Positions 7,601-14,592 of a DNA stretch of 17,392 nt are shown one piece after another. The position numbers and the translations under genes were made by a program. Location of the stretch: contig NZ_JACRSW010000018.1 in NCBI RefSeq assembly GCF_014384965.1, forward strand, positions 1-17,392, read 5' to 3'. Positions within the stretch are counted from its first letter, which is position 1; every line of letters begins with the position of its first letter. The notes under the pieces were generated by a model that saw only the letters and a program-made list of their open reading frames with translations, searched no databases and was not told where the DNA came from. This DNA comes from Jutongia hominis (GTDB lineage Bacteria; Bacillota; Clostridia; Lachnospirales; Lachnospiraceae).

Positions 7601-7996
7601 AAACTTCATTCCAACCAGCCATTGACGAAGATGGACGTAGAAGCTTTAGAAGAGATTCTTTGGAAAGAAATAGGAACAAAGCAGGATTATGAGCAGGAAT
7701 ACGGGGCAAAACCTCTGGGGGAATTAGTTCGCGAAATCGTAGGGCTTGATATGAAAGCAGCTAAGGCGGCATTCTCAAAATACTTGTATGATGCAGGATT
7801 TGATAGCAGACAGACGTATTTTGTCAATCAGATCGTGGAATATATTGTTCATAACGGAATGATGAAAGACTTTTCTGTCTTACAGGAACCACCATTTACT
7901 GATCAGGGCAGTGTGGTTGATATCTTTACCGATGTGTCAGTGTGGATGGGAATTCAAAGTGTGATAGAAAGTATCAATGCAAATGCTATTGCGTAA
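4652..7996 (+). CDS. hsdR: Type I restriction enzyme R subunit (EcoEI-like HsdR)
   Basis: The 1114-residue protein has four parts. Residues ~10-130 form an all-helical DUF4145-type domain ending in IRKTGNSIAH (88-97). Residues ~140-195 are a charged coiled coil. The nuclease domain follows, with GRADYVLYDD (D250) and IIEAKR (E265, K267), the PD-(D/E)xK residues. The SF2 motor has Walker A MATGSGKT (377-384), DEAH (477-480), TAT (502-504), DMLDTGIDVP (681-690) and QMIGRGTR (709-716). The C-terminus has the EcoEI-type helical domain ending near PPFTD. Domain order and length match complete EcoEI-class HsdR. It cleaves DNA after ATP-driven translocation, as part of a complex with HsdM and HsdS. 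No methylase gene is adjacent; the nearest partner is the hsdS end at 3-134. All catalytic motifs appear intact. Confidence 0.92.
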   Translation: MVTNFDYLKKDQKFSKFADVAISAEKVILLDPEACIINCRRAMEFAVKWVYSMDNLEMPYRDNLHSLLEADDFRQTVGSDLWRRLDYIRKTGNSIAHNSKKKGRDEAMLCLENLFIFMDYIAYCYADEYEDRNFDEGIILARINKAKESKQAAKDAKEELEKIQKKTAQQELDLAKLIEENASLKKELSARRKEQQQTYVPKPLDMTEYKTRKLYIDSMLDEAGWKEGKNWINEVQIEGMPNKSEIGRADYVLYDDMQCPLAIIEAKRTCVDVSKGRQQAKLYADLIEQKYKRRPVIFLTNGFETRIIDGRYPERKCSTIYSKRDLEKWFNLKKMRTSLKHITADKEIAGRYYQQEAIKKVCESFDQNNRRKALLVMATGSGKTRTVIALCKVLLDAGWVKNILFLADRKSLVTQAKRSFVNMLTNLSCTNLIEEKDNYNAHCVFSTYQTMMQCIDTVNDKEGKLFTCGHFDLVICDEAHRSIYNKYKDIFSYFDAPLVGLTATPKDEIDKNTYEIFELENGVPTFGYDLAQAVKDGYLVDYVSIESKLKFMEEGIVYDELSKEDKEMYESTFGEDSEQMPDTISSSALNSWVFNEDTIKQVLHTLMNDGIKIDYGEKIGKTIIFAKNHKHAEEILRVFHKEYPYLPDYAKVIDNYMTYAQSAIDEFSDPKKMPQIAISVDMLDTGIDVPEVLNLVFFKKVMSKAKFWQMIGRGTRLCPKLLDGEDKKKFYIFDFCNNFDFFRMNKGKATANTVALQSAIFNLKFEISYKLQNMEYQKERLIAYRKALVKQMSEQVKELPRDNFAVRQHLKYVELYSLEENYQTLTFEDTLLVKEEVAPLILPDNDEIKALRFDALMYGIELACLVGKKYAKARSDLYKKVAGVAGVANIPEIQKQSDLIDKILHSDYMEHADINEFEEIREKLRDLIKYIPPKISQSYDTDFSDELLSQEWKEAELDNDDLKKYKEKAEYYIRKHQDNLVIAKLHSNQPLTKMDVEALEEILWKEIGTKQDYEQEYGAKPLGELVREIVGLDMKAAKAAFSKYLYDAGFDSRQTYFVNQIVEYIVHNGMMKDFSVLQEPPFTDQGSVVDIFTDVSVWMGIQSVIESINANAIA

Positions 7997-8021
7997 ACTT
8001 TACATACCGGGATGAATTTCC

Positions 8022-8030
8022 TGTTATAAT
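8022..8030 (+). promoter_or_regulatory. Extended -10 promoter ahead of the glycosidase-permease operon
   Basis: TGTTATAAT is an exact extended -10 box (TGn-TATAAT). No good -35 stands at 17 bp; TTTACA lies 20 bp upstream. It begins 26 bp after the hsdR stop and gives a leader of about 80 bases before the glycosidase start. Confidence 0.5.
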
Positions 8031-8116
8031 GTCCGTGTATGGGTGATTTAAAAGATGTGTTACTTTCCTTTGGTTGAGTGTGGAAAAGGAAAAGAGAAAG
8101 ATAAGTGGTGAATAAG

Positions 8117-9802
8117 ATGATAAGAACATTTCAAAGACATATAGTTAGAAAACAAATGGAGTTATCAGAGAGTTTATGGCAGTTTGAACCTTGTTCAGGA
8201 CCATATGGAGGACAAAGATTTTTGATGGCTGTACCAGGATGCTGGGAATCACATCCACTTTTTGCTGATTATAGAGGAGAGGGGATTTATCGAAAAAGAT
8301 TCCAAGCAGAGGGGGATATTCAAATAGAATGTAAAGGCGTTAGTCATACAGCAGTTTTGGTGCTTGATGGAAAACAGATAGCACAGCATTACAATGCATA
8401 CACACCGTTTTTGGTTGTAGTAAAGGATCTTGCAAAAGGAGAGCATTTGCTAGAGATAAAAGTTGACAATCGCTTTCATGAGAATAGTGCGCTTCATTTA
8501 CCAAACGATTACATGTCATATGGTGGGATATCAAGAGGTGTTATGGTAGAACAGCTGCAAAGTGCTTATTTTGAATACGCGCATGTAAAGACGATTCGAA
8601 AAAATGATCGATGGTTCATAAATCTTAAAGCAGCAATTTCTGTGTTAAAGAAGGAACGACTGAGAGATAAAAAAGTAATTGCTAAAGTGACAATAGATAA
8701 TCAGACCTTTGAATGGAATATCAGAATCGATGAAAAAGATAACTATGAATTAAATACAGTTTTGGAAATGGAAGATGTTTTAGAATGGAATCCAGAGTCT
8801 CCTAATTTATATCAAATGGTGTTACAACTTTTTGTTGAGGATGATATTATCGATGATCTAATAGAACGCTTTGGATTTCGTGAGGTTCGTATTAGTGAGA
8901 ATAATATATTGTTAAATGGTAAAAAGCTTCGGATCAAAGGAGTATGTCGTCATGAGGATCATCCTGATTATGGCTGCGCATTGCCCTATGGAGCAATTTA
9001 TCATGATCTTGTTTTGATTCAGCAGATGGGAGCAAATTCAATACGTACAGTGCATTATCCCAATGATGAGATTTTTCTTGATCTTTGTGATGAGATGGGC
9101 ATTCTTGTTTGGGAAGAAAATCATGCCAGAGGAATTGAAGAAGAGCAGATGAAGCATCCGTTGTTTGAAATGCAGGCAGAAAATGTTATTAAGGAGATGA
9201 TAGCTGCACATTATAATCATCCAAGTATATTTATATGGGGGATTTTGAATGAATGTGCCAGCGAGACACTTTTTGGCAGAGAATGTTATAAAAAGCAATT
9301 TGAATTGATTAGACAAATGGACGATACAAGACCATGTACTTTTGCAAGTTGTAAGTTCTTTCAGGATATCTGTTTTGATCTTCCCGATGTTGTTTCATGT
9401 AATATTTATCCAAGATGGTATGTCGATCAATCAACAGAAACATATATGACAGAAATATTTGATTGGATAGAGCAGGATAAACAAGGAAAGGATAAGCCAT
9501 TTCTTGTTTCCGAAATAGGTGCTGGAGCAATCTATGGATATCATAATCAGCATCAGGGAAAGTGGACAGAGGAATATCAAATGAAAGCACTAAATGAGCA
9601 AATCTCAACATGTTTACAATATGATGGATGCAGTGGAGTATATATATGGCAATTTTGTGATAACAGAGTCAGCAAGGAGTGGTTTGCAAGTCGTCCCAGA
9701 GAGATGAATAATAAGGGTATCGTGGATGAATACAGAAGAGAAAAAATGTCATATGCAAAAATCAAAGAAATATATGGGCAGTATGGAAACTATTTTGATT
9801 GA
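8117..9802 (+). CDS. Glycoside hydrolase family 2 enzyme, probable beta-glucuronidase
   Basis: From ATG 8117 the protein has 561 residues, close to E. coli UidA (603). This start is chosen over GTG 8105/8108 because MIRTFQRHIVRK aligns with the UidA N-terminus. An N-terminal jelly-roll (~15-150) carries the DYMSYGGISR stretch, then an Ig-like domain, then the TIM barrel. The GH2 signature NSIRTVHYPNDEIFLDLCDE starts near residue 307. The acid/base is E379 in ILNECAS (the usual NEP lacks its proline), the nucleophile E466 in FLVSEIGAG, with WY at 434-435. Near the end, EMNNKG gives N531-x-K533, the NxK motif that binds the glucuronate carboxylate in gut beta-glucuronidases. A galactosidase-type specificity cannot be excluded. 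No signal peptide is seen, so it is cytoplasmic. A permease gene follows 36 bp later. Confidence 0.8.
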   Translation: MIRTFQRHIVRKQMELSESLWQFEPCSGPYGGQRFLMAVPGCWESHPLFADYRGEGIYRKRFQAEGDIQIECKGVSHTAVLVLDGKQIAQHYNAYTPFLVVVKDLAKGEHLLEIKVDNRFHENSALHLPNDYMSYGGISRGVMVEQLQSAYFEYAHVKTIRKNDRWFINLKAAISVLKKERLRDKKVIAKVTIDNQTFEWNIRIDEKDNYELNTVLEMEDVLEWNPESPNLYQMVLQLFVEDDIIDDLIERFGFREVRISENNILLNGKKLRIKGVCRHEDHPDYGCALPYGAIYHDLVLIQQMGANSIRTVHYPNDEIFLDLCDEMGILVWEENHARGIEEEQMKHPLFEMQAENVIKEMIAAHYNHPSIFIWGILNECASETLFGRECYKKQFELIRQMDDTRPCTFASCKFFQDICFDLPDVVSCNIYPRWYVDQSTETYMTEIFDWIEQDKQGKDKPFLVSEIGAGAIYGYHNQHQGKWTEEYQMKALNEQISTCLQYDGCSGVYIWQFCDNRVSKEWFASRPREMNNKGIVDEYRREKMSYAKIKEIYGQYGNYFD

Positions 9803-9838
9803 TTTTGAGAAGGGATATATAAATAGTATGTTTGTAGG

Positions 9839-10909
9839 ATGGAGCATAGAGAAATGATCGCTGTTTTATATCAATTTACAATCAGACAGATAAATTTTGG
9901 AACACTTATTTTACTTTTTTGTCTGATGGGAGTTGTTGCAGGAATTCAAAGGCTTGGGTATATTGACCTTTGTACACTTTATTTGATGAATCGTGCACAA
10001 AATATCAGAAGGATAGCATATTATCTGATTGGAAGCAGCTTTTTCTTTAGTATGTTTTTGACAAATGATGTTGCATTAATTATTTTGGTGCCTTTTACAA
10101 TAGGAATTATAAATCGCATTGGAGCATCTGATCAATTGATTCGCTTTATTGTCTTAGAAACGATTGCTGCTAATATGGGAAGTATGCTGACACCCATAGG
10201 CAATCCACAGAATGTTTTTTTATACCAGAATTATAAGATGACATTAGTAGCATTTTATCGGATTATTCTTCCTTATGGTGTAGTAGCATTTGTTCTTTTG
10301 GGTATCTTTATTTTTATCCTTTTTCCTACAGAACCAATTGAACAGGAGCAAAATATAACGGATACGGGCGAAGCATATGTTATTAAACATAAGCTGCTTT
10401 GGACAATAGTCTTTATCGTATTATTTCTTTTGTGTATATTAACGGTATTGCGTTTTGTGCCACATGTTGTAACTTTTTTTGCAGTTTTTATTGGTGTTTT
10501 TCTTTGCGACAGAAAGATTTTTTGTCGTATCAATTATGGGCTTTTGATCAAATTTATTATTTTGTTTATCGTTGTAGGGGATGTGGCACAAATCCCATGG
10601 ATCAACAAAATGCTTTCTACAATGATAGTAGGAAATGAAGTTGCAGGAGGCATATTAATTAGTCAGATTGTGAGTAATGTTCCGGCAGCAATTCTGATTG
10701 CACGTTTTACATCGAATGGAAACGCTTTACTGCTTGGTGTTAATATTGGTGGATTGGGTACATTGATTGCATCTATGGCAAGTATGATCTCTCTGGATTA
10801 TTATGAAAAAAGTATATTTGCTGATAAAAAAGCATATATTCTTTCTTTTACAAAATATAATATTCTCTTTTTGCTTATAGAGATTGTGCTTGTGTTGTTG
10901 TTGCTATAG
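9839..10909 (+). CDS. ArsB/SLC13-type ion or carboxylate permease
   Basis: The 356-residue protein has about ten membrane segments. Two matching half-motifs place it in the ion-transporter superfamily of ArsB, NhaD and CitM/SLC13: FLTNDVALIILVPFTIGI with NMGSMLTPIGNPQN in the first half, and QIVSNVPAAILIARF with GVNIGGLGTLIASMAS in the second. The N-terminus begins directly with the helix that normally follows one or two earlier ones (INFGTLILLFCLMGVVAG), so it is 50-80 residues shorter than common relatives. An in-frame TAG at 9824 rules out an upstream start. ATG 9839 has TAGG directly against it; ATG 9854 is a possible alternative with better spacing. It likely forms an operon with the glycosidase. 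The substrate is unknown: an organic acid released by that enzyme, or an unrelated anion. Confidence 0.8.
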   Translation: MEHREMIAVLYQFTIRQINFGTLILLFCLMGVVAGIQRLGYIDLCTLYLMNRAQNIRRIAYYLIGSSFFFSMFLTNDVALIILVPFTIGIINRIGASDQLIRFIVLETIAANMGSMLTPIGNPQNVFLYQNYKMTLVAFYRIILPYGVVAFVLLGIFIFILFPTEPIEQEQNITDTGEAYVIKHKLLWTIVFIVLFLLCILTVLRFVPHVVTFFAVFIGVFLCDRKIFCRINYGLLIKFIILFIVVGDVAQIPWINKMLSTMIVGNEVAGGILISQIVSNVPAAILIARFTSNGNALLLGVNIGGLGTLIASMASMISLDYYEKSIFADKKAYILSFTKYNILFLLIEIVLVLLLL

Positions 10910-11056
10910 CTATCAATATGCCACATGTATATGTGCGATTTATAGAAGGAGTAGATGGAATTTGATTGCCCTATATCATATTGCATGCCAGGTTTCAAGC
11001 AGATACGTTTTACGAATGAAATGTTTTATTAAATCAATATAAAAAAATAGTAAATA

Positions 11057-11101
11057 TTTTTCCAAAAAAAATAGAAAATTCATTGCTTTTTTTTGGAAAA
11101 A
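11057..11101. repeat. Perfect 15-bp A/T-rich inverted repeat
   Basis: TTTTTCCAAAAAAAA (11057-11071) is the exact reverse complement of 11087-11101, with a 15-base loop. It stands about 150 bp after the permease gene and 300 bp before the OPT gene. The paired A- and T-tracts with a single CC/GG would favour bent DNA or a weak bidirectional terminator. It may also be an operator. Confidence 0.5.
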
Positions 11102-11190
11102 ATGCTATATTAAATAATGCTTGTATTTGATGAACAGTAGAATTGTTTATGCTTATGCAGGCGTTTTTAGTGTTTACGGAATATAAAATC

Positions 11191-11217
11191 ATCAAGTGTT
11201 ATTCCGATAAACTTGAT
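11191..11217. promoter_or_regulatory. Hairpin/operator candidate upstream of the OPT promoter
   Basis: ATCAAGT and ACTTGAT pair on the outside, TTAT and ATAA inside, with one bulged G and a TCCG loop. The stem totals 11 bp and ends 11 bp before the putative -35 box. This dyad is well placed for a regulator of the OPT operon. Confidence 0.4.
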
Positions 11218-11228
11218 TTAAGATTAAG

Positions 11229-11258
11229 TTGTCAATTATTTTCTAAGAATGTGATAAT
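11229..11258 (+). promoter_or_regulatory. Promoter candidate of the OPT-pqqD operon
   Basis: TTGTCA (11229-11234) and GATAAT (11253-11258) are 18 bp apart. Each differs from consensus at one position. The predicted leader is about 135 bases. Confidence 0.45.
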
Positions 11259-11400
11259 TTTTTATGTTTGTACGATACTAACATAAGACAATAGTGTGCA
11301 GTGCGGATCAAGTCGTAGAGATTCTAAAAATAGTCTGTCGGGGAAATTAATTTTTGGCATATTAATCTACAGATAATTTTACTAGGAGGATTTATTTATT

Positions 11401-13338
11401 ATGGAAGAGAACAACTCTTTTAAACCTTATGTCAGTGCAGACAAGGTATTGCCGGAATTTACGGTTTCATCGATTTTGATCGGTATTATCCTTGCGATTG
11501 TCTTTGGTGCAGCCAATGCATATCTTGGACTTCGTGTAGGTATGACGGTTTCTGCGTCTATTCCTGCAGCCGTTATTGGTATGGGTGTGTACAAGCTGAT
11601 CGGTGGTTTTTCTTCGAAAAAAGAAGAAACGATTCTGGAAAGCAATATGGTACAGACAATTGGTTCAGCCGGTGAGTCTTTAGCAGCCGGTGCTATTTTT
11701 ACCATGCCTGTTCTTTTTTTGTGGGCAGCAGAAAAGAAGGCACAGATGCCTAGCATTGTAGAGATTGCATTGATCGCAATGATCGGTGGACTTCTTGGTA
11801 TCTGCTTTATGGTACCTTTGCGTAAAGCATTGATCGTAAAAGAACATGGAACACTGCCTTATCCGGAAGGAACTGCTTGTGCTGAAGTGCTGCTTGCAGG
11901 TCAGGAAGGTGGCGCAAATGCAGCAATCGTATTTATCGGAATGGGAATTTCTGCATTAGTTAAATTTATCGTAGATGGATTGAAAGTAGTATCAAATGTT
12001 GTAACGATCTCTATTCAGAAGATTCATACAGAAGTCAGTGCAGAAGTGTATCCGGCATTGATCAGTGTTGGTTATATCTGTGGTTTTAAGATTGCATCTT
12101 ATATGTTTGCCGGTGCGATCCTCGGATGGCTTGTATTGATCCCGGCAATCTATCTGTTTGGTGCAAATACCATTTTATATCCTGCGACAGTAACGATCGC
12201 AGAAGTATGGAAGAGTAGTGGGGCATCCGGTATCTGGTCAAATTATATTCGTTATATCGGTGCCGGTGCTGTAGCGGCCGGTGGTATTATCAGTCTTGTG
12301 AAATCACTTCCTCTGATCTGCCGCACATTTGTAGATGCACTTCGCGGAATGATGAACAAAGAAGCAATTGGTAAAGAAGAACGTACTAACCGTGATATGA
12401 ATATGGGACTTGTTCTGGGAATGCTTGCTGTATTGATCATTCTGATCGCAGTATTACCTGTTATTCCGATCGGTGTCTTAGGAGCAATTATTATTGTTAT
12501 TTTTGGTTTCTTCTTTGCAGCCGTTTCTTCAAGAATGGTAGGTTTAGTCGGCAGCAGTAACAACCCGGTATCAGGAATGGCGATTGCAACATTGCTGATC
12601 ACAAGTCTGATCTTAAAAGCAACCGGTAATTCAGGCGCATCAGGAATGGTTGCAGCGATCGCAATCGGTTCTGTTATCTGTATTGTGGCAGCAATGGCCG
12701 GCGATATGTCTCAGGATCTTAAGACAGGTTATATCCTTGGAGCTACACCGGTAAAACAGCAGTATGGTGAATTGATAGGTGCTGTTGTATCCGCTATTAC
12801 GATCGGCTTTGTTCTTTATCTTTTAAATAGTGCATGGGGATTTGGAACACCTGCACTTGCAGCTCCACAGGCTACTTTGATGAAAATGATCGTAGAAGGC
12901 GTTATGGGTGGAAATCTTCCGTGGACATTGGTATTTATCGGTGTATTTATTGCAATTATGGTCGAACTGCTGTCAATACCGGTTCTTCCTTTCGCAATCG
13001 GTTTATATCTGCCGATTGAACTTTCTGCCTGCATTATGGTAGGTGGTATCCTTCGTCTGGTCTTAGAAAAAGTATATGAAGGAAAAGCAAATAAAGACAA
13101 AGTGATCAACAATGGTGTACTTTGCTGTTCAGGAATGATCGCCGGTGAAGGTCTTGTCGGTATTCTACTTGCTATTCTTGCAGTTGCTACAGTAAACGGT
13201 AAGACGATTGCAGAGATCGTAGATCTGTCAGGAGTTGTGAACTTAGGACAGATTGGTGGACTGATTGTAATGGCATTGATCATTCTTCTGATCCTCAAAT
13301 TTACAATCTGGAGTAAAGAAGCAAAGGAAACAAAATAG
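11401..13338 (+). CDS. OPT-family oligopeptide transporter
   Basis: The 645-residue protein is strongly hydrophobic throughout, with about 14-16 membrane segments. It carries OPT hallmarks: an N-terminal GAANAYLGLRVGMTVSASIP segment, ESNMVQTIGSAGES (80-93), LPYPEGTACAEVL (152-164) and SSNNPVSGMAIATLL around residue 388. Length and motifs fit the bacterial putative oligopeptide transporter group. OPT proteins import peptides or metal-chelate conjugates using the proton gradient. AGGAGG stands 11 bases before ATG 11401. The next gene begins on the last base of this stop codon, so the two are co-translated. Codon use is more GC-rich and regular (many GGT, ATC, GTA) than in neighbouring genes, suggesting a well-expressed core gene rather than a recent arrival. 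Confidence 0.92.
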   Translation: MEENNSFKPYVSADKVLPEFTVSSILIGIILAIVFGAANAYLGLRVGMTVSASIPAAVIGMGVYKLIGGFSSKKEETILESNMVQTIGSAGESLAAGAIFTMPVLFLWAAEKKAQMPSIVEIALIAMIGGLLGICFMVPLRKALIVKEHGTLPYPEGTACAEVLLAGQEGGANAAIVFIGMGISALVKFIVDGLKVVSNVVTISIQKIHTEVSAEVYPALISVGYICGFKIASYMFAGAILGWLVLIPAIYLFGANTILYPATVTIAEVWKSSGASGIWSNYIRYIGAGAVAAGGIISLVKSLPLICRTFVDALRGMMNKEAIGKEERTNRDMNMGLVLGMLAVLIILIAVLPVIPIGVLGAIIIVIFGFFFAAVSSRMVGLVGSSNNPVSGMAIATLLITSLILKATGNSGASGMVAAIAIGSVICIVAAMAGDMSQDLKTGYILGATPVKQQYGELIGAVVSAITIGFVLYLLNSAWGFGTPALAAPQATLMKMIVEGVMGGNLPWTLVFIGVFIAIMVELLSIPVLPFAIGLYLPIELSACIMVGGILRLVLEKVYEGKANKDKVINNGVLCCSGMIAGEGLVGILLAILAVATVNGKTIAEIVDLSGVVNLGQIGGLIVMALIILLILKFTIWSKEAKETK

Positions 13339-13688
13339 TGAAAAAAGACAATAATCTGTTAGATTATGTGCCGTTAATCGCACAGCAGATCCAATGGTCA
13401 GAAAATGAAGACGGTATTGTGACAGTTGATGTTGTCAACAAAGGAATATTTAACCGGATCGCTCAGGTTTGCTTTGGACGACCAAAAGTCAGCCATATTG
13501 CATTGGAAGAATTTGGAAGTTTTATCTGGAAACAGATCGACGGAAAACATACAATTTATGACATTGCAATGTTGGTACAAGAGCAATTCGGTGAAAAAGC
13601 CGAACCGCTGTATGACCGTTTGCTTGCTTATTTTCGTACCTTACAAGGGCATGGTTTTGTTGTGCTGCAGGCACCGGAAAATAAATAA
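13338..13688 (+). CDS. PqqD-family (RiPP recognition element-like) protein
   Basis: The 116-residue protein starts with GTG overlapping the OPT stop by one base. Its middle reads VDVVNKGIFNRIAQVCFGRP, then HIALEEFGSFIWKQIDGKHT, IYDIAMLVQEQFGE and a RLLAYFRTLQGHGFV end. This is the PqqD layout: a beta hairpin, the GxxIWxxIDGxxT-like segment, then a winged helix closing with a hydrophobic strand. PqqD domains bind the leader peptide of ribosomally made peptides and hand it to a radical SAM enzyme. No radical SAM gene is near. Linkage to a peptide transporter suggests a role in handling a peptide or regulating that transporter; this is inference. The terminator at 13713 closes the operon. Confidence 0.8.
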   Translation: MKKDNNLLDYVPLIAQQIQWSENEDGIVTVDVVNKGIFNRIAQVCFGRPKVSHIALEEFGSFIWKQIDGKHTIYDIAMLVQEQFGEKAEPLYDRLLAYFRTLQGHGFVVLQAPENK

Positions 13689-13712
13689 TATGATAAATAT
13701 TTAAGCGTTTGG

Positions 13713-13770
13713 ATAGCAAATCAGGGAAAGCCAGTCCCGGCAAGTGCCGGAGCCGGCTTTCTTTTGCTAT
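13713..13770. terminator. Long hairpin terminator after pqqD
   Basis: Three stacked stem parts pair: ATAGCAAA with TTTGCTAT outside, GAAAGCC (13726-13732) with GGCTTTC (13755-13761), and CCGGCA with TGCCGG around an AG loop, separated by small internal loops. The run CTTTT follows the central stem, as in rho-independent terminators. Confidence 0.85.
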
Positions 13771-13829
13771 AAGGTAAAAATGTTTTGTAAGGATGTGATT
13801 TAAACCTTCGGTGTATAAAATGGGTGCAT

Positions 13830-13861
13830 TTTACAGATTTTACAGAGAAATCCTTTACAGA
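13830..13861 (+). repeat. Three copies of TTTACAGA
   Basis: TTTACAGA occurs at 13830-13837, 13839-13846 and 13854-13861, spaced 9 and 15 bases start to start. The surrounding 13771-14016 stretch has no gene on either strand that I support. The copies could be a regulator site cluster for the small gene at 14017 or a chance AT-rich repeat. Confidence 0.35.
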
Positions 13862-14016
13862 CTTTATAAAGAATATTAAACTGATAGAAGAAGAAAGGAT
13901 TTGATTTTTCAGAGATGTGCGGATTGGAAAGTACAAAGAAAAGTGGCTGAATTTGATACGGAGAAAAGAATCAGAATGTGAAAATTAGGAACTATTTTTT
14001 AGAAAAGAGGATGATT

Positions 14017-14175
14017 ATGGAAGATAATGAAATGAAAGAGCGAATTATGGATGAAATGCAAGAGTGGGAAATCCCTAGCCAATTTCTTGTAAATTTGATT
14101 GAATGGATGAGGAAAAAAGGAATGGATGAGAAAGAAATTGTAGATTGTCTGGTGTATTCCTGCTCAAATCGATAA
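14017..14175 (+). CDS. Hypothetical 52-aa protein
   Basis: GAGG stands six bases before ATG 14017, making this start better than ATG 14011, which has no gap, or an upstream GTG at 13978. The product is small, acidic and Met-rich at the front (MEDNEMKERIMDEMQEWEIP), then predicted helical, and ends DCLVYSCSNR. The layout resembles a short helix-turn-helix-less helical protein; there is no membrane segment or signal. I do not recognise the family. It stands alone between the pqqD terminator and the ThiT stub. Confidence 0.55.
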   Translation: MEDNEMKERIMDEMQEWEIPSQFLVNLIEWMRKKGMDEKEIVDCLVYSCSNR

Positions 14176-14244
14176 GTGTAAGAACTTGTTAAGTAACAGG
14201 ATAGTCAAACAGCAAATGAGACAGAAATAAAAATTAGCTGGAAA

Positions 14245-14463
14245 ATGATAAACAATGGATTAAGAAGAAAAGAGCTTCGTTTCCTTTGCAGCTTTCTTTC
14301 AGGCTGTCTGCTTTGGGGAAGTTATGCGCCGGAAGGCATGAATGTTGCATTGTATAGCCTGCTGTACAATGGATTTTATATGCTGCCAAATATCATTATC
14401 GGTGTAGTTGTGATCGTAGCTCTTGGAAAAGTGGCACCGGGATTTTTGTTTGAGAAGGAATAG
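14245..14463 (+). pseudogene. thiT: C-terminal stub of thiamine transporter ThiT
   Basis: The 72 codons read KELRFLCSFLSGCLLWGSYA, then PEGMNVALYSLLYNGFYM, LPNIIIGVVVIVALG. This is the last part of ThiT, the thiamine-binding S component of an energy-coupling-factor transporter: the RxxxHxxxGxxFWxxYAPEG helix pair followed by LYSLxYNGxYMLP and a final membrane helix. In this copy the usual histidine in the first helix is a serine. A full ThiT has about 180-200 residues; the first 110-120 and its ribosome site are missing, and nothing like them is found in 14176-14244. The fragment cannot bind thiamine on its own. Confidence 0.7.
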
Positions 14464-14592
14464 AACAGATACGAGTCGGAGGGCTTGTTGTTACATATAG
14501 AATCTATTTGCACATTATAAAAATGAACGGAATGATTTAGAAAACCTATATCATTAAAGTGCGTATGTTTTTTTGGAAAAGAGGGGATGAAA

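Larger units (their letters stand above)
10910..11400. other. Intergenic region and long leader of the OPT operon
   Basis: No credible gene lies in these 491 bases. The stretch is very AT-rich around 11020-11110. It contains the A/T inverted repeat at 11057-11101, a hairpin at 11191-11217, a promoter candidate at 11229-11258 and then about 135 bases of leader ending in AGGAGG at 11384-11389 before ATG 11401. I found no riboswitch family that I recognise in the leader. Confidence 0.6.

Noticed and set aside
11259..11383. Possible riboswitch in the OPT leader
   Set aside because: No conserved core of a riboswitch class that I know could be found; only a generic AT-rich leader is visible.
12252..12602. 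Minus-strand 116-codon frame inside the OPT gene
   Set aside because: It is a mirror of the transporter's codons, rich in Ile/Thr/Pro; no start signal or family text.
12816..13298. Minus-strand 160-codon frame inside the OPT gene
   Set aside because: Same reason: low-complexity antisense of a membrane protein gene.
13721..13936. Minus-strand 71-codon frame after pqqD
   Set aside because: It begins in a non-coding stretch, ends inside the terminator hairpin and lacks a ribosome site.
14017..14175. 52-aa protein as a RiPP precursor for the PqqD-like protein
   Set aside because: It lies beyond the operon terminator and lacks a leader/core layout or a Cys-, Gly- or Pro-rich core, so the link is not supported.
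14176..14244. TPP riboswitch or first part of ThiT upstream of the thiT stub
   Set aside because: The stretch is too short and lacks both the THI-box core and any ThiT-like reading frame.
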